Notes: generated by a model from the sequence alone, not told the origin. Shown: positions 37,976 through 47,596, counted from the stretch's first letter. The stretch: DNA of 64,000 bases from Pycnococcus provasolii (GCA_938743325.2 OW568904.1:124001-188000), one strand, 5' to 3'. Program-made: numbers and translations.

Positions 37976-38787
37976 ATGGACCCAAAAGACGTCGCTCGAA
38001 AGATCTTTGCGGAAGTTGATCTTAACGACGACGTTGTTCTTTCAGCAGACGAGCTGCGCGCATGGCTGGAATGTAAGGGCGAGGAAAGGCTTAGCAACGC
38101 GCTATTCGCTCAACTCGACACGGACGGAGATGGTCCTGTGTCCCTGCAAGAGTTTGTCGACGGGTTTTGAGCTTGCGAGGGAACCTTGCGAAATTCGTTC
38201 ACGCACGTAGACTCGCCCATGCACCGCGCAGTCGCTTTAGCATGGCTTGCACAGTTTGTTAAGGCGCACACCGGAACGACAAAAAGCTGGGACGTCGTCA
38301 AGGAGTTCATTGCTGAGGAGGACGGTGGTGGGAAGGATACGAGCTTGATCGTGACGTCTGATAACATAGAGATTTACCGCGATAAGCGACGCGCGGCTGA
38401 AAGAACAAAGAGTGGCAAGCCGGTTCCGTTGGAGTACCGCGACATTCCGTTCGAGCAGATAGATGTACACGACGGATATCGTCGAGTGCTTCGTTCGGCG
38501 TTCGCTCGCTAACACGCAAAGACCACATGAGCTACGCTCAGGCGAAGAATCTTCCTGTTGGCGCGCCGACGTACTTCATTTCGCACGCGTGGGGAAGCAT
38601 TTTCGTCGACCTCGTGAAGAGCGTGACTTGGGCACTTGCAGGCGCTGCTCAAGCAGATACGTACGTGTGGCTGGACATATTCGCCATCAACCAGGACGAT
38701 ACGGGTGGAGTGTTTTTAGCGATGGCTGAACTAGATGACGTGAATTGGCTCGTACGGTTGCGGACTGGCCGTTTCGGTTGTTGGTGA
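37976..38787 (+). pseudogene. Decayed EF-hand plus SHAW/TIR-like gene
   Basis: From the ATG at 37976, 64 codons encode two EF-hands (VDLNDDVVLSADELRAWL and LDTDGDGPVSLQEFVDGF), then a stop at 38170. A second frame (~38186-38512) continues with HRAVALAWLAQFVKAHTG and EYRDIPFEQIDVHDGYRRVL. A third (38527-38787) carries PTYFISHAWGSIF and YVWLDIFAINQDD, the two TIR-like SHAW motifs at normal spacing, then MAELDD. It ends without the C-terminal half of the domain. The order EF-hand, linker, SHAW is coherent across three frames. Either short introns or frameshifts separate them; the lost C-terminus favours decay. It is a relative of the intact SHAW gene at 1234-3996, although that one has no EF-hands. 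Confidence 0.65.
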
Positions 38788-39132
38788 ATTCGCCGTTAAG
38801 TTGAAAGCTTGAAGCCTGATATCACCATCATGATCGCGATCTCACGTGGTGCGAAGCTCAACGCAGATTTGCTGCTCCGCCCTACGCTTGATCCTCTCAG
38901 CGTATCTGGGTCAAGTCACCACTACAAATAAAGGCTCATCATAATCGCACGCCTTTCGAGTAGATTCAATGATTCGAAATTGTTTTTTTTGTCACAATAG
39001 CTGAGACTTAAAACACGATGCAACATTTGCATGCAGAATTAACTGCACGCAACAACAAGATTTGGAGTTCTCCTTCTCCATTCGCAAGAATGCCAATCTG
39101 CCAAAAAGAAGGGATTTCATCCACGTACTCGA
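38788..39132. other. Intergenic region, nothing recognised
   Basis: A TTTTTTTT run near 38980 and no supported ORF. Probably the 3' flank of the J-domain fusion gene on the minus strand. Confidence 0.4.
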
Positions 39133-40680
39133 TCAGTACGTGACGCCGATGTCGTTCACCTTCAGCATGATCTTCGTGCCACGTCCATCTTCGAGCGCGT
39201 GGTCAACCGCCTCGTCAAACTCCGTGCTGAGCTCGTACTCCGTGTAGTTGATGACAAGTTTGTCCGCGTTCACGAGCTTTGCGAGCGCCTCAAGCATGCT
39301 TGGCACTTTTTTCTTATTTTGGTTCATCCACCGGCGCAGGTTGAATCCAAATACGCTCAGCTCGTTTGAGACCCACGCACCCCACGGCCATGTCGGCGCG
39401 CGATTTGACATGCACCCGTAAATGACGAGCGGGCATCCTTCGTGCAGTGCATCGGCAAGTCGCACGGCGCTTTGTCCACCGACGGCGTCGAGTCCGAGCT
39501 TCGGCTTGGCGAAGAATCGCTTTTTGTCAAGCTCGAGTTTGATGGATCCGGCGTCCGGCAGCACCTCCGTCGCGCCGAGGCTCTTCAGCCAGTTGGCTGT
39601 TTTCTCAAACTCCTCTGGTTTGCTTTCATTTTCTCGGATGAGTGCGATGGTGCGCAGCTTGAGCAGCGTGCAGAGCTGGATGACCACCTGTCCGACGGTG
39701 GAGTTGGCGGCGTTGAGGATGACGGCATCACCTGGGCGCAGGCTTCCGTAATCTTCGAGCAGTCGGTATGCGACGCACATTTCGCGCATCATGCTCGCGT
39801 ACTCAGCGGGCATGAGGTCGCTGGGCATCTTCAGCACGTCTTTTTCCCTCCATACGGCGAGGCTTCGCCACGTTCCCATTTTCGGCTTGAATGGGAACAC
39901 CCAGTCGTTCTCTGCAAGATTTTTCACGCCAGGTCCGATTTTGACGACGACGGCGAGTGCGTCGTGTCCCGCGATGAACGGCGGTTGTTCCGGCGCGTCG
40001 TCCTTACCTCCCGCCATGGCGCTTCCGGTGGCGACTGTGTACAGGTCGAGCGGGTTCACGGGTGCGGCGCGTATGTTGACGAGCACTTCGCCCCACTCGA
40101 GTTCGCTCGGAATCGCCTCGCTGACGATTTCGAGTGCATCTTTGGCGGCGGCAACTCCGCCCATGGCGAGAGAGTTGCACCTCACTTGGTACGCGCGTAT
40201 CGGCGGCAGAGGCACGGCTTCGTAGCTGCTTTTGACGACACCAAACTGCTCCGCCATGGTTTCTGACGTGTACACGACGTTCGCGGCGTCACCTCGCGCG
40301 CGCATCCACGCTTCGAATCCCGCGGTGTGCGAGTTCGCGTCTGCGCTTTGTCTGACTTGTATTTGGTCCGCGAGGTGTTCGCGCCGTCCTTCCTGTTCGC
40401 GTAGTTTCTGCGAGAACGACCCTCCTCCGAACGCGTCGACGAACTCCTCGTCTACGGTCCTTGACGCCGCCGCCCCACCTTGATCGTACGTCGCCCGCCG
40501 TTCATCCGAGCTGAGCACGTCGTACGCCCGTTGAATTTGTGCAAACTTCTCAGGATCACCACCTTTGTCAGGGTGTTCCTTCGTAAGTAAATTGCGGTAC
40601 GAACGACGAATCTCAACGGCGGACGAAGAACGGGAGACGTTTAGTAAAGCGTAGTAGTCGACATCGTCGGAGAGTGACAT
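39133..40680 (-). CDS. J-domain fused to enoyl reductase-like MDR dehydrogenase
   Basis: 515 aa from the ATG with first base 40680. The open frame continues upstream through a (CA)n tract, which is untranslated in all likelihood. Residues 8-70 form a complete J-domain (DYYALLNVSRSS, HPDKGGDPEKFAQIQRAYDV with the HPD triad at 36-38), able in principle to stimulate an Hsp70. After a ~85-residue linker the rest is a medium-chain dehydrogenase/reductase: VRCNSLA, EVLVNIRAAPVNPLDLY, FIAGHDALAVVVKIGPGV and the Rossmann motif LNAANSTVGQVVIQL, typical of mitochondrial 2-enoyl-thioester reductases (MECR/Etr1). These reduce the enoyl-ACP double bond with NADPH in mitochondrial fatty-acid synthesis. No targeting peptide precedes the J-domain, so location is unclear. 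The fusion is unusual; the continuous frame makes it credible. Confidence 0.87.
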   Translation of the reverse strand: MSLSDDVDYYALLNVSRSSSAVEIRRSYRNLLTKEHPDKGGDPEKFAQIQRAYDVLSSDERRATYDQGGAAASRTVDEEFVDAFGGGSFSQKLREQEGRREHLADQIQVRQSADANSHTAGFEAWMRARGDAANVVYTSETMAEQFGVVKSSYEAVPLPPIRAYQVRCNSLAMGGVAAAKDALEIVSEAIPSELEWGEVLVNIRAAPVNPLDLYTVATGSAMAGGKDDAPEQPPFIAGHDALAVVVKIGPGVKNLAENDWVFPFKPKMGTWRSLAVWREKDVLKMPSDLMPAEYASMMREMCVAYRLLEDYGSLRPGDAVILNAANSTVGQVVIQLCTLLKLRTIALIRENESKPEEFEKTANWLKSLGATEVLPDAGSIKLELDKKRFFAKPKLGLDAVGGQSAVRLADALHEGCPLVIYGCMSNRAPTWPWGAWVSNELSVFGFNLRRWMNQNKKKVPSMLEALAKLVNADKLVINYTEYELSTEFDEAVDHALEDGRGTKIMLKVNDIGVTY

Positions 40681-40706
40681 GCTTACTGGAGTGACCTGCT
40701 TGCGAG

Positions 40707-40708
<2 letters not shown>

Positions 40709-40757
<49 letters not shown>
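40709..40757. repeat. (GT)n microsatellite in 5' leader
   Basis: About 23 GT units lie 30-75 bp upstream of the start of the J-domain fusion gene. Confidence 0.9.
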
Positions 40758-41215
40758 ACTGACTGCTTCGCCGCCGCCGCTGCCGCCGCTGTCGCCGAAC
40801 GCACGCAATGCAATGCCCGCCCGCCGGGAAGGGAAGGGAAGGAGCGAGGGAAGGTTCTTGAAGGAAGGTGCTAGAAGAAGGGGACACCTTCAGTCGCAAA
40901 CCTACGACCACCTCCCGGGAAGGAAGGGCCGTTCGGGGTTTAGTGAATTGGGGTTTGCAAGTCCAGAGCTCCTTACTTACGGGCCCAGGAACTGCCATTG
41001 TCGGGGATACGCCATTGTCCTTGTGGCGGGCGGGCTTTTCTCGTCCTTGTGGATGCCAAGATGAATTCGCGCAATTTTACCGTAAAGTAAGTCTCTGAGT
41101 TGTTAAGGTTCGCAAACGGCAAAGTCTCGGAGGATCTGCCTGAGCGTTATTAAGACCAAACAAGAAATGTGAATTCTTACATATCCCCGGCGGGATTACT
41201 AGGCTGGGAGCGTCG
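40758..41215. other. Intergenic region, nothing recognised
   Basis: Promoter side of the fusion gene; GGGAAGG repeats at ~40830. TTACA at 41177-41181 gives a TGTAA for the minus-strand gene ending at 41216. Confidence 0.4.
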
Positions 41216-44062
41216 TTAAAGTGTTAAGAAGGCGGCGCCGCCGCCGCACGCCGTCGCAACTTCGGCGACCAATTCCCGCGACCAACTTACCAAGTCGCTC
41301 CCTCTAGGAGGATTGAACAGCGCAGGGGCCACAGTATTGGCGATGTGCGTTGTCATGGCAGGCTGACCAAGGGCGGGAAACACCTTCTCTTTCACGACAC
41401 GTTTTTGCTCTTCTGTCAAGGTAAGCGCTGCGCGCTTGATTGCGGCGTGTATTAATGTGACGATCGGAAGTGACGGAGGAGTGGTGCGCACCGTTCGATT
41501 TTCACCACTGGTGTCGGCATTTGTCCGAAATGATGTATGTTGCTGTGTGTGCATCTGCGGCTGCGCTGCAGCCGCGGATGCTTCCCAGTTGTAGCCATAC
41601 TGAGCAGTAGATGTTGGCACAGCCTGCGTCTGAGCCGCCGCGCCCACATAGCCTCCAACGTATGTCGGCATCGCCTGCGTGTGAGCCGCCGCGCCAGCCG
41701 GATAGCCTCCAGCGTATGTCGGCATCGCCTGCGTCTGAATCGCCGCATAGCCTGGAGTGTATGCTGGCATCGCCTGCATCTGAGCCGCCGCGCCAGCCGC
41801 AGGCTCCGTCGACGCTGGCATCACCTGCGTCTGAGCCGCCAGCCGCGCCAGCCGCATAGTCTGAATCGCCGCAGAGCCTGGAGTGTATGCTGACATAGCC
41901 TGCGTCTGAGCCTCCGCGCCAGCCGCATAGCCTCCAGCGCATGCCGGCATCGCATGCGTCGGAATCGCCGCAGAGCCTGGAGTGTATGCTGACATAGCCT
42001 GCGTCTGAGCCTCCGCGCCAGCCGCATAGCCTCCAGCGCATGCCGGCATCGCCTGCGTCGGAATCGCCGCATAGCCTGAAGGGTATGCTGGCATAGCCTG
42101 CGTCTGAGCCGCCGCGCCAGCCGCAGGCTCCGTCGACGATGGCATCACCCCATGTTGCGCGTGCAGGGCTTTCTGCACTGTCTCATAATACCCTGGTTGC
42201 GTGACGGTCTCAATCTGCTGCTTTATCCGGAAAGTGAACTCCTTTTTCGCCTCAATTGTGTTGAGCCGATTTTCGGCCATCAGCGTCATGTAATCGTTCT
42301 TGAGGGAATTCACCACTGATTGCATCGCTGGGTTATTTGTCGACGATCTTTCGAGAAACGCAAAGAGGTTTTGTGCAGAAATGCTTGGTCGGCTGTGACT
42401 TTGCGTGTTTTGCGTCGCCATCTCCGTGTCCGTGTCCGTATCGGCGGGTGGTGTTGTTGCCTCCGCCCCCGCGTTTTCCGGAGCAGGCTCTTCTTCATTT
42501 GGTGTTGTTGCATCATTTGCTTGAGGTTCAGCGGCATCTTTTTCGTCCGCGTGTTCTGGAGCAGGCTCTTCTTCAATCGCAGTTGGCTTATCCTTCTCAG
42601 CCGTTCTCTCCCGAAACTTCTTTTTCATATCGTTGAGCGTCACGCCCTCGTATGTAATCGATTCCCAACCATCGTCCGCGCGCCTTGTTGGGTTATAGAT
42701 TCGCTTGCAGTATACGCTGAACGCGCTCGGCGAATTGAACGTCATTTCCAGGTAACGGATGCGTCCATCCTGCAAAAGCTCCGCGTTGTGCGCGTTGTCG
42801 AAGCACTTACATGAGAGCTTATCCGCGCCTGGAGTGAGTGCGCCGGCGGCAATGAGCATTGCAAGCGTGACAGGCGTAGAATGTGGTGTTGTTGCATCTT
42901 TTTCGTCCGCGTTTTCCGGAGCAGGCTCTTCTTCCTGAGGTGTTGTTGCATCAGCATCTTTTTCACCGGAGTGCAGCTGTGCGAGAAAGTTGTTCACGTC
43001 GCTCTCCGTCATCTGCTTCAACGGATTCGCGTCAGCGGTCGGTGGCGCGGCGGCAGCGGCGTCCGCGTTTTCCGAAGCAGGCTCTTCCTCTTTTTCGCCA
43101 TCTCTTGCCAGAAGTCGAGCGCTTTCTTGCGCGAGTAGTTTCAAGGCCTCTTCACGCTGGCGAACATTTTCGGCTTGTTTTGCTAGAAGTTGCGCGCGTT
43201 CTTTCTCGAGTCGTTCCCTCGCCTCCTCACGCCGTCGAGCATCGTTTGCTAGAAGTTGCGCGCGTTGTTTGTCGAGTCGTTCCCTCGCCTCCTCACGCCG
43301 TCGAGCATCGTTTGCTAGAAGTTGCGCGCGTTGTTTGTCGAGTCGTTCCCTCGCCTCCTCACGCCGTCGTCGAGCTTCGTCATCGTCATCGTCATCGTGC
43401 GCGTTGTCGTCTTCTGACAGTCTAGCTCGTTTCGGAGCGGGTTCGTCTGCCGCTGCTGCTGCTGGTGCGTCAGCTGCACCGTCCGCGGGTGTCGTCGGTG
43501 TCTCAGGCTTGTCGTCGTCGGTGTCATTCGTCAAGTCTATAGACTGCCGTTGACGTGTGTCAGGTACCTCGACCATATCCCTGTGCACTTGCTGTATGGA
43601 TTTATATTTTGGTCGGTGCGACGGATTTTCCACGTTTTGCGCATCTTCTTCGCCGCTGCTGGTAACGTTCGCTGTCGCGTTGACGTTCAGAGCGATGTGG
43701 TTGCGGTTCCCGATATTCGGCCACGTGCGCAGACGCACAACGTTATTGTCGTTGTTCACGTCCGTCGACGCGTTCCCACCCCCGGCAGACTCGTCACAGA
43801 GAGGGTTCGTGAGAGGCTGGGACGGCGTCGTCCTATAAGGATCTTCAGGCGCAACACCCTGACCACGACCCTGACCCTGACCCTGACCCTGACCCTGACC
43901 CTCCTCCTCACCAGGCTGGTGGTTATGACGACGGTGGTTAGGCAACGCCGCCGCCACGGAAGCCGCCGCTGACACAGAAGTGAAGTTCATGTCCATGTTC
44001 ATGTTCATGTTCATCCCTGGCACTCCATGAAGACTTGTGTGCGTGTGCTTGATGCGCGCCAT
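41216..44062 (-). CDS. RAMA-domain protein with SUMO-interacting motif, 948 aa
   Basis: From the ATG with first base 44062, uninterrupted. The N-terminus has an (NM)n tract and a (GQ)n tract. Residues ~174-184 (SIDLTNDTDDD) are a textbook SUMO-interacting motif, followed by a nuclear-signal-like PAPKRARLSEDD. Three tandem copies of RREEARERLDKQRAQLLAND (~234-300) form a coil. Residues ~398-485 (TLAMLIAAGALTPGADKLSC, DGRIRYLEMTFNSPSAFSVY, GWESITYEGVTLNDMKKKF) fit the RAMA domain, thought to sense modified DNA. The acidic phrase EEEPAPENADEKDATTP recurs around it. Residues ~640-850 are degenerate repeats of AAAQTQAMPAYTPGYAAIQ. A helical C-terminal domain follows (TLTEEQKRVVKEKVFPALG). A chromatin reader is the best guess; methyl-adenine binding is inference. 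Confidence 0.8.
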   Translation of the reverse strand: MARIKHTHTSLHGVPGMNMNMNMDMNFTSVSAAASVAAALPNHRRHNHQPGEEEGQGQGQGQGQGRGQGVAPEDPYRTTPSQPLTNPLCDESAGGGNASTDVNNDNNVVRLRTWPNIGNRNHIALNVNATANVTSSGEEDAQNVENPSHRPKYKSIQQVHRDMVEVPDTRQRQSIDLTNDTDDDKPETPTTPADGAADAPAAAAADEPAPKRARLSEDDNAHDDDDDDEARRRREEARERLDKQRAQLLANDARRREEARERLDKQRAQLLANDARRREEARERLEKERAQLLAKQAENVRQREEALKLLAQESARLLARDGEKEEEPASENADAAAAAPPTADANPLKQMTESDVNNFLAQLHSGEKDADATTPQEEEPAPENADEKDATTPHSTPVTLAMLIAAGALTPGADKLSCKCFDNAHNAELLQDGRIRYLEMTFNSPSAFSVYCKRIYNPTRRADDGWESITYEGVTLNDMKKKFRERTAEKDKPTAIEEEPAPEHADEKDAAEPQANDATTPNEEEPAPENAGAEATTPPADTDTDTEMATQNTQSHSRPSISAQNLFAFLERSSTNNPAMQSVVNSLKNDYMTLMAENRLNTIEAKKEFTFRIKQQIETVTQPGYYETVQKALHAQHGVMPSSTEPAAGAAAQTQAMPAYPSGYAAIPTQAMPACAGGYAAGAEAQTQAMSAYTPGSAAIPTHAMPACAGGYAAGAEAQTQAMSAYTPGSAAIQTMRLARLAAQTQVMPASTEPAAGAAAQMQAMPAYTPGYAAIQTQAMPTYAGGYPAGAAAHTQAMPTYVGGYVGAAAQTQAVPTSTAQYGYNWEASAAAAQPQMHTQQHTSFRTNADTSGENRTVRTTPPSLPIVTLIHAAIKRAALTLTEEQKRVVKEKVFPALGQPAMTTHIANTVAPALFNPPRGSDLVSWSRELVAEVATACGGGAAFLTL

Positions 44063-44599
44063 CAGGGAACGGACGGGTTATGCGACTAGTCTAGCATAGG
44101 ATGAACATGAACAGCAGGGGAGGTCCAAGGGGAGGGGGGAGACGAATGGGGCCCACCTCAGGAGGCTAGGGGGGGCGAACCCTAACCCTAATGCCCGAAT
44201 AATTGCCCTGGCCCTATCGTAGCTACAGGAGGGGTGCCAGCTGGCAGGGTGCTGAGCGGGGCGAATCGATTGGGGGTTTGTTGCTTTGGTGAAACCCCCA
44301 CTCACCCACTGGAGATTTGTTTTGTGGAATTCGGTTTTGGGGAAAACCGTCTTGAGTTTCATGTCGTGACGCATGGTGGTGGGTGGCGTGGCGGGGTTGA
44401 GGTGAGGAAAGGTGATTGGTTTGAGGTTTAAGGAGAGGAGGCGAAAGGAGAAGGTGTTTTGGTTTCCCCAAACCCTAGGGGCGTTTGCCTGGTGAAGGTT
44501 GGTTGAGGTTTGGGACCCTTGCACTCCATCAGCAGCGCCATTACTCCCGCTAGCCGCAATCCGCCGCGGGCCGTCGATGAGATCCCATTGCCCAATTGC
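44063..44599. other. Intergenic region with telomere-like scrap
   Basis: Promoter side of the RAMA gene; ACCCTAACCCTAATG at 44179 is a short CCCTAA stretch. The minus strand keeps a long frame open (44078-44806) without any recognised domain. Confidence 0.4.
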
Positions 44600-44879
44600 C
44601 GCTCGGGCTTGCGACCTTGCATCATGTGACCGCTGGTACCCTAGCCCGCGCTTATCATCAAACCTGCGCTGGTGATTCGTTTCCGCAAAACACCACTCCC
44701 AGCTCATCTCAAGGGGTTCCGCAACCAGCCGTTCACGTTGTCTTAGCCGATACCATGGTGCCACGTTCCTCATCCACCTCTCAGCCGCCACGCCTACGCT
44801 CTGCACCTCGTCGCCAGCCTCACGCTCCCATCTCTCGCGTGTCAGCCGTATCCGCCTGCAGTGGGCAGTCAGACGCCGG

Positions 44880-45542
44880 AAGGGGATTCTGGATACATCT
44901 GGAAGAAGTCCTCCTTAAGTTTGGGCTAGAGCGCAGCGATGCTGACCCATGCACATTCTCAAAGGGCTCAACTGATAATGGAGATTTGTTTGTGGTGTGC
45001 ACACATGTCGACGACGGACCTATCTTTGCTCAGCGAAAAGAAGATATTGACTCACTTGAGCAACACCTGAAAGACAACTTCGATGTGGTAAAGCTCTCTC
45101 GCGACCCAGAGGTGATGGTGGGAATGCAATTGGAACAAAGAGAAGATGGCCTTTTCATACATCAACGCCAGTACGCCAATCAGATCAAGGAACGATTTCC
45201 AGATGTAGGGACCCGCGAAGAGGTGACGCCGGCAACGACTGAGAAGGACATGTTAAGGAATCACGTGATACCTCCTGAGGGATCACGTGGTACCCGAAAG
45301 GGCTGAATCACGTGATACCTGGAAGGGATCACGTGACCCCTTGGAAGAAAGAGGGAGTTCGGAGAAGCCTCCCTCCCCCACCTTGTAAGGGAAGGTGGGT
45401 TCCGTGGTGGAAACAACCACGTACGGAGTTTATTATTGTTGTTAAGTGTTATCTCGTGTAACACTGACGACCTTAAGTTACCTTTAAGCTTATAACACTC
45501 CGTAGTCCTCTCCCTCCACGTATTGGCCGGTGGTTTCCAACA
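44880..45542 (+). mobile_element. Ty1/copia LTR-retrotransposon fossil, RT part plus LTR
   Basis: The translation shows the C-terminal half of a copia-type reverse transcriptase: LLKFGLERSDADPCTF, VVCTHVDDGPIFA (the YVDD-type box), FDVVKLSRDPEVMVGMQLEQ and GLFIHQRQYANQIKERF. No gag, protease or integrase was recognised, so the copy is partial and broken. A candidate 3' LTR follows directly. Its age cannot be set without a partner LTR. Confidence 0.7.
45251..45542 (+). repeat. Candidate 3' LTR of the copia fossil
   Basis: 292 bp from TGTTAAGG to CCAACA, so it begins TG and ends CA and lies directly after the pol remnant. It contains four ATCACGTG motifs at its left end (45260-45335). No second copy was found in this window, so the call is tentative. 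Confidence 0.45.
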
Positions 45543-46378
45543 GTTTCCAAGCTGACCCCATCTGACATGTTGCGCGTCTTGGCATCCTGCTCCTCCAATG
45601 CTGATTGCTGATGACGCTGCTGGCTGCATCCACGCGTCACTCACTAGCCTTTGAATGCACGCAATCGCCGCTCCCACCAGGTCCATGCGCTCGACATTCG
45701 TGACGACGGGCCGGAAGCCGTGCTTCACCACAGTGTGCCACCAATCTCCCCTTACTCGGTTGGCATGCGCTTCGATAAGTATACTCCCACTTGTCCTCAC
45801 GCTCAAGGTACCATGTAGTTTCCAACACCCAGGTGCCAATACGGAGATGCCGGATGCGTACCCCTGCGACAATGCCCGAATCATGAATACTTGACCCTAA
45901 CTTAGCCGTCACCCCCTATGCTAACCCTAACGGTGTCCCCCCTGTTCCTACTAAGGTACGATACCCCCCAACCAACCCTGTCCTAACGGCGTCCATTACT
46001 TTCCCTCAGGACTCTCTTCTGCCCTGCCCTCTGATGTTTCCCCTTGTTTCCCTCCCCCTCAAGAGCTCCCTCTTCCCCCTAATAGTCTAAGGTCTCCCTC
46101 CCCTCCCCTACGAGTACTAACCTTACCTTAATAAGTCTCGCTCTCCGCCATTTCTGTATTCTCATCCTAAGGTTAGTTGGCCCTAATATTATTAGTCCGC
46201 GTATAGTTATCACCACCCTACCTCTCGGAATTCGGGGTTAGGCGTCCCGGTTCAACACCCAACCACCCGGTTAACCGGTTAACCAAAGGTTACGCAAAGG
46301 CTTTCCCTCTTTTAAGCACTTAAGCACTTAAGCACTTAAGGCGCGGAGATTATCCGGGAGTCTTAAGAGTTGGAATTA
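45543..46378. other. Intergenic region with pyrimidine-rich tract
   Basis: 45560-45880 has protein-like minus-strand frames (GDWWHTVVKHGFRPVVTNVE, IACIQRLVSDAW) of no recognised family. 45895-46200 is C/T-rich with CCCTAAC scraps. 46256-46285 contains GGTTAACCGGTTAACC, and 46308-46340 holds four tandem CACTTAAG units. Confidence 0.4.
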
Positions 46379-46433
46379 CACGCGGGCGAGCAGCGGCTTA
46401 AGTAGCCGGGTCCCACGAGTCTTGTTGGATTAA
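46379..46433. repeat. Single copy of the 9.3-kb tandem unit
   Basis: It contains CGGGCGAGCAGCGGC, TAGCCG and CGAGTCTTGTTGGATTAA, matching the array at 9310-9712 with an insertion in the middle. It lies about 95 bp upstream of the ubiquitin-like gene's ATG. Confidence 0.6.
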
Positions 46434-46527
46434 GTTGTATATTCGAGACACACTGAGCTCGTGCGTGTTCTTTGAATCGTTGGAGTACAGTACTTGCTTA
46501 TTGGCAAGTACGTATATAATTATAATC

Positions 46528-47292
46528 ATGCGTTCCCTGAAAGTTCGTTTGGCGAACGATGCCATCGTAAGTCTTGCCTACGACCCTGAAATGACCGCTT
46601 GGGAGCTCAAGAGCCTGTTAAGCGAAAACTACGACGCCGGTGACGTGTCCGCCATGACGCTTCTTTACGCGGGCTCGACGATACACGACACGCGACAACT
46701 AGGGTCCATCCACATGCCGGAGTACCACATGCAAAATAGCTGCGTGCTTTCTCTCGAAGTCTCGCTCATGGATAAACTCACTTTGTTCTTTCGTGCGGGA
46801 AATATTTCGCACTGTTCCGCGGCGCGTGTCACGCACGGAGAAACCATACAAGGTGTCATTGCCATGATGAAAGATACACACATGATGCGCATATTCACTG
46901 GCATGCACTTCGCGAACCCGCACGACGAACCGCACAACATCATCGTCAAGGATGTCAAAGGCGTGACGTTTGTCAAACTGGCGCCGGAACCGACGTGGAC
47001 CATCAGACAACTCAAGGACAACGTCCTGAACTACGGAATCGTCGCGCAGAACTTCACCTTCAACATTAGCACGGAGGGGGACCTGCACATCTTCGTACAC
47101 CCGTCCGCGGAAACGGACACGTCCGCGCAGTACTACGTACGAGACACAAAACCGGCGCCGGCGATGTTCATACAAAAGACAGATATACCGCTCAGCCAAA
47201 AGTATGACGCGCTCGTGCACGACCTCTGCGTCGGGCCGTGCCTGAACACGATGAAGTGCGGCGAAGAGGTGCTCGCACGACTCGCCAAGTAA
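46528..47292 (+). CDS. Protein with N-terminal ubiquitin-like domain
   Basis: 254 aa from the ATG at 46528; the open frame extends upstream to 46435 without an ATG. Residues 1-~78 (MRSLKVRLANDAIVSLAYD, ELKSLLSENYDAGDVSAMTL, LLYAGSTIHDTRQLGSI) have the beta-grasp order of ubiquitin-like folds: strand, strand, helix, then the LxYAGxxLxDxxxL strand. There is no C-terminal Gly-Gly near residue 78, so it is a built-in domain rather than a conjugated modifier. The remaining ~175 residues (LTLFFRAGNISHCSA, VIAMMKDTHMMRIFTGMHF, FVKLAPEPTWTIRQLKDNV) may hold a second, diverged ubiquitin-like fold. No known full-length relative comes to mind. An adaptor to proteasome or ubiquitin machinery is a guess. 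Confidence 0.75.
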   Translation: MRSLKVRLANDAIVSLAYDPEMTAWELKSLLSENYDAGDVSAMTLLYAGSTIHDTRQLGSIHMPEYHMQNSCVLSLEVSLMDKLTLFFRAGNISHCSAARVTHGETIQGVIAMMKDTHMMRIFTGMHFANPHDEPHNIIVKDVKGVTFVKLAPEPTWTIRQLKDNVLNYGIVAQNFTFNISTEGDLHIFVHPSAETDTSAQYYVRDTKPAPAMFIQKTDIPLSQKYDALVHDLCVGPCLNTMKCGEEVLARLAK

Positions 47293-47317
47293 GTCACGTA
47301 GTAAACAATTTACAAAC

Positions 47318-47530
47318 TCAACACACTCCGTCGCACAGAAAGTCAAACTCGCCCGCCTCTGCACGAAGCCACTCCTCCAAATGACGCGGCATCGGACAGC
47401 CGTTCGCAGCCAGCCAGCGAACGACGTGGTCGTGGCCGGCGTCAGACGCAAACCAAGCAACCTCGACGTCAAACGGACAGCCGCCCAACTCCTTCAGCAA
47501 CGACAGCGTATCGATTTGATCATGCGATTA
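47318..47530 (-). pseudogene. Ankyrin-repeat gene remnant
   Basis: About 70 codons on the minus strand with no ATG and a stop just upstream. They contain LLKELGGCPFDVEVAWFASD and AGHDHVVRWLAANGCP, which is one and a half of the NGCP-type ankyrin repeats that are abundant in algal genomes. It lies between the ubiquitin-like gene and the 3' end of the next minus-strand gene. It could be the last exon of a longer gene, but a leftover fragment is more likely. Confidence 0.5.
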
Positions 47531-47596
47531 CTAAAAAATAACGAATTTCGGAAAAAAAGAAATCGATTCAATGTTTTCGAAACGTTAGTAGAACTA

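Noticed and set aside
40681-40998. Upstream extension of the J-domain fusion
   Set aside because: It translates a (CA)n microsatellite into (TH)n and has no ATG; the J-domain starts naturally at 40680.
44880-45542. 5' LTR partner for the copia fossil
   Set aside because: No second copy of the 45251-45542 sequence was seen in the window.
45543-45884. Minus-strand frames as a gene
   Set aside because: Protein-like text but frames switch and no family is recognised.
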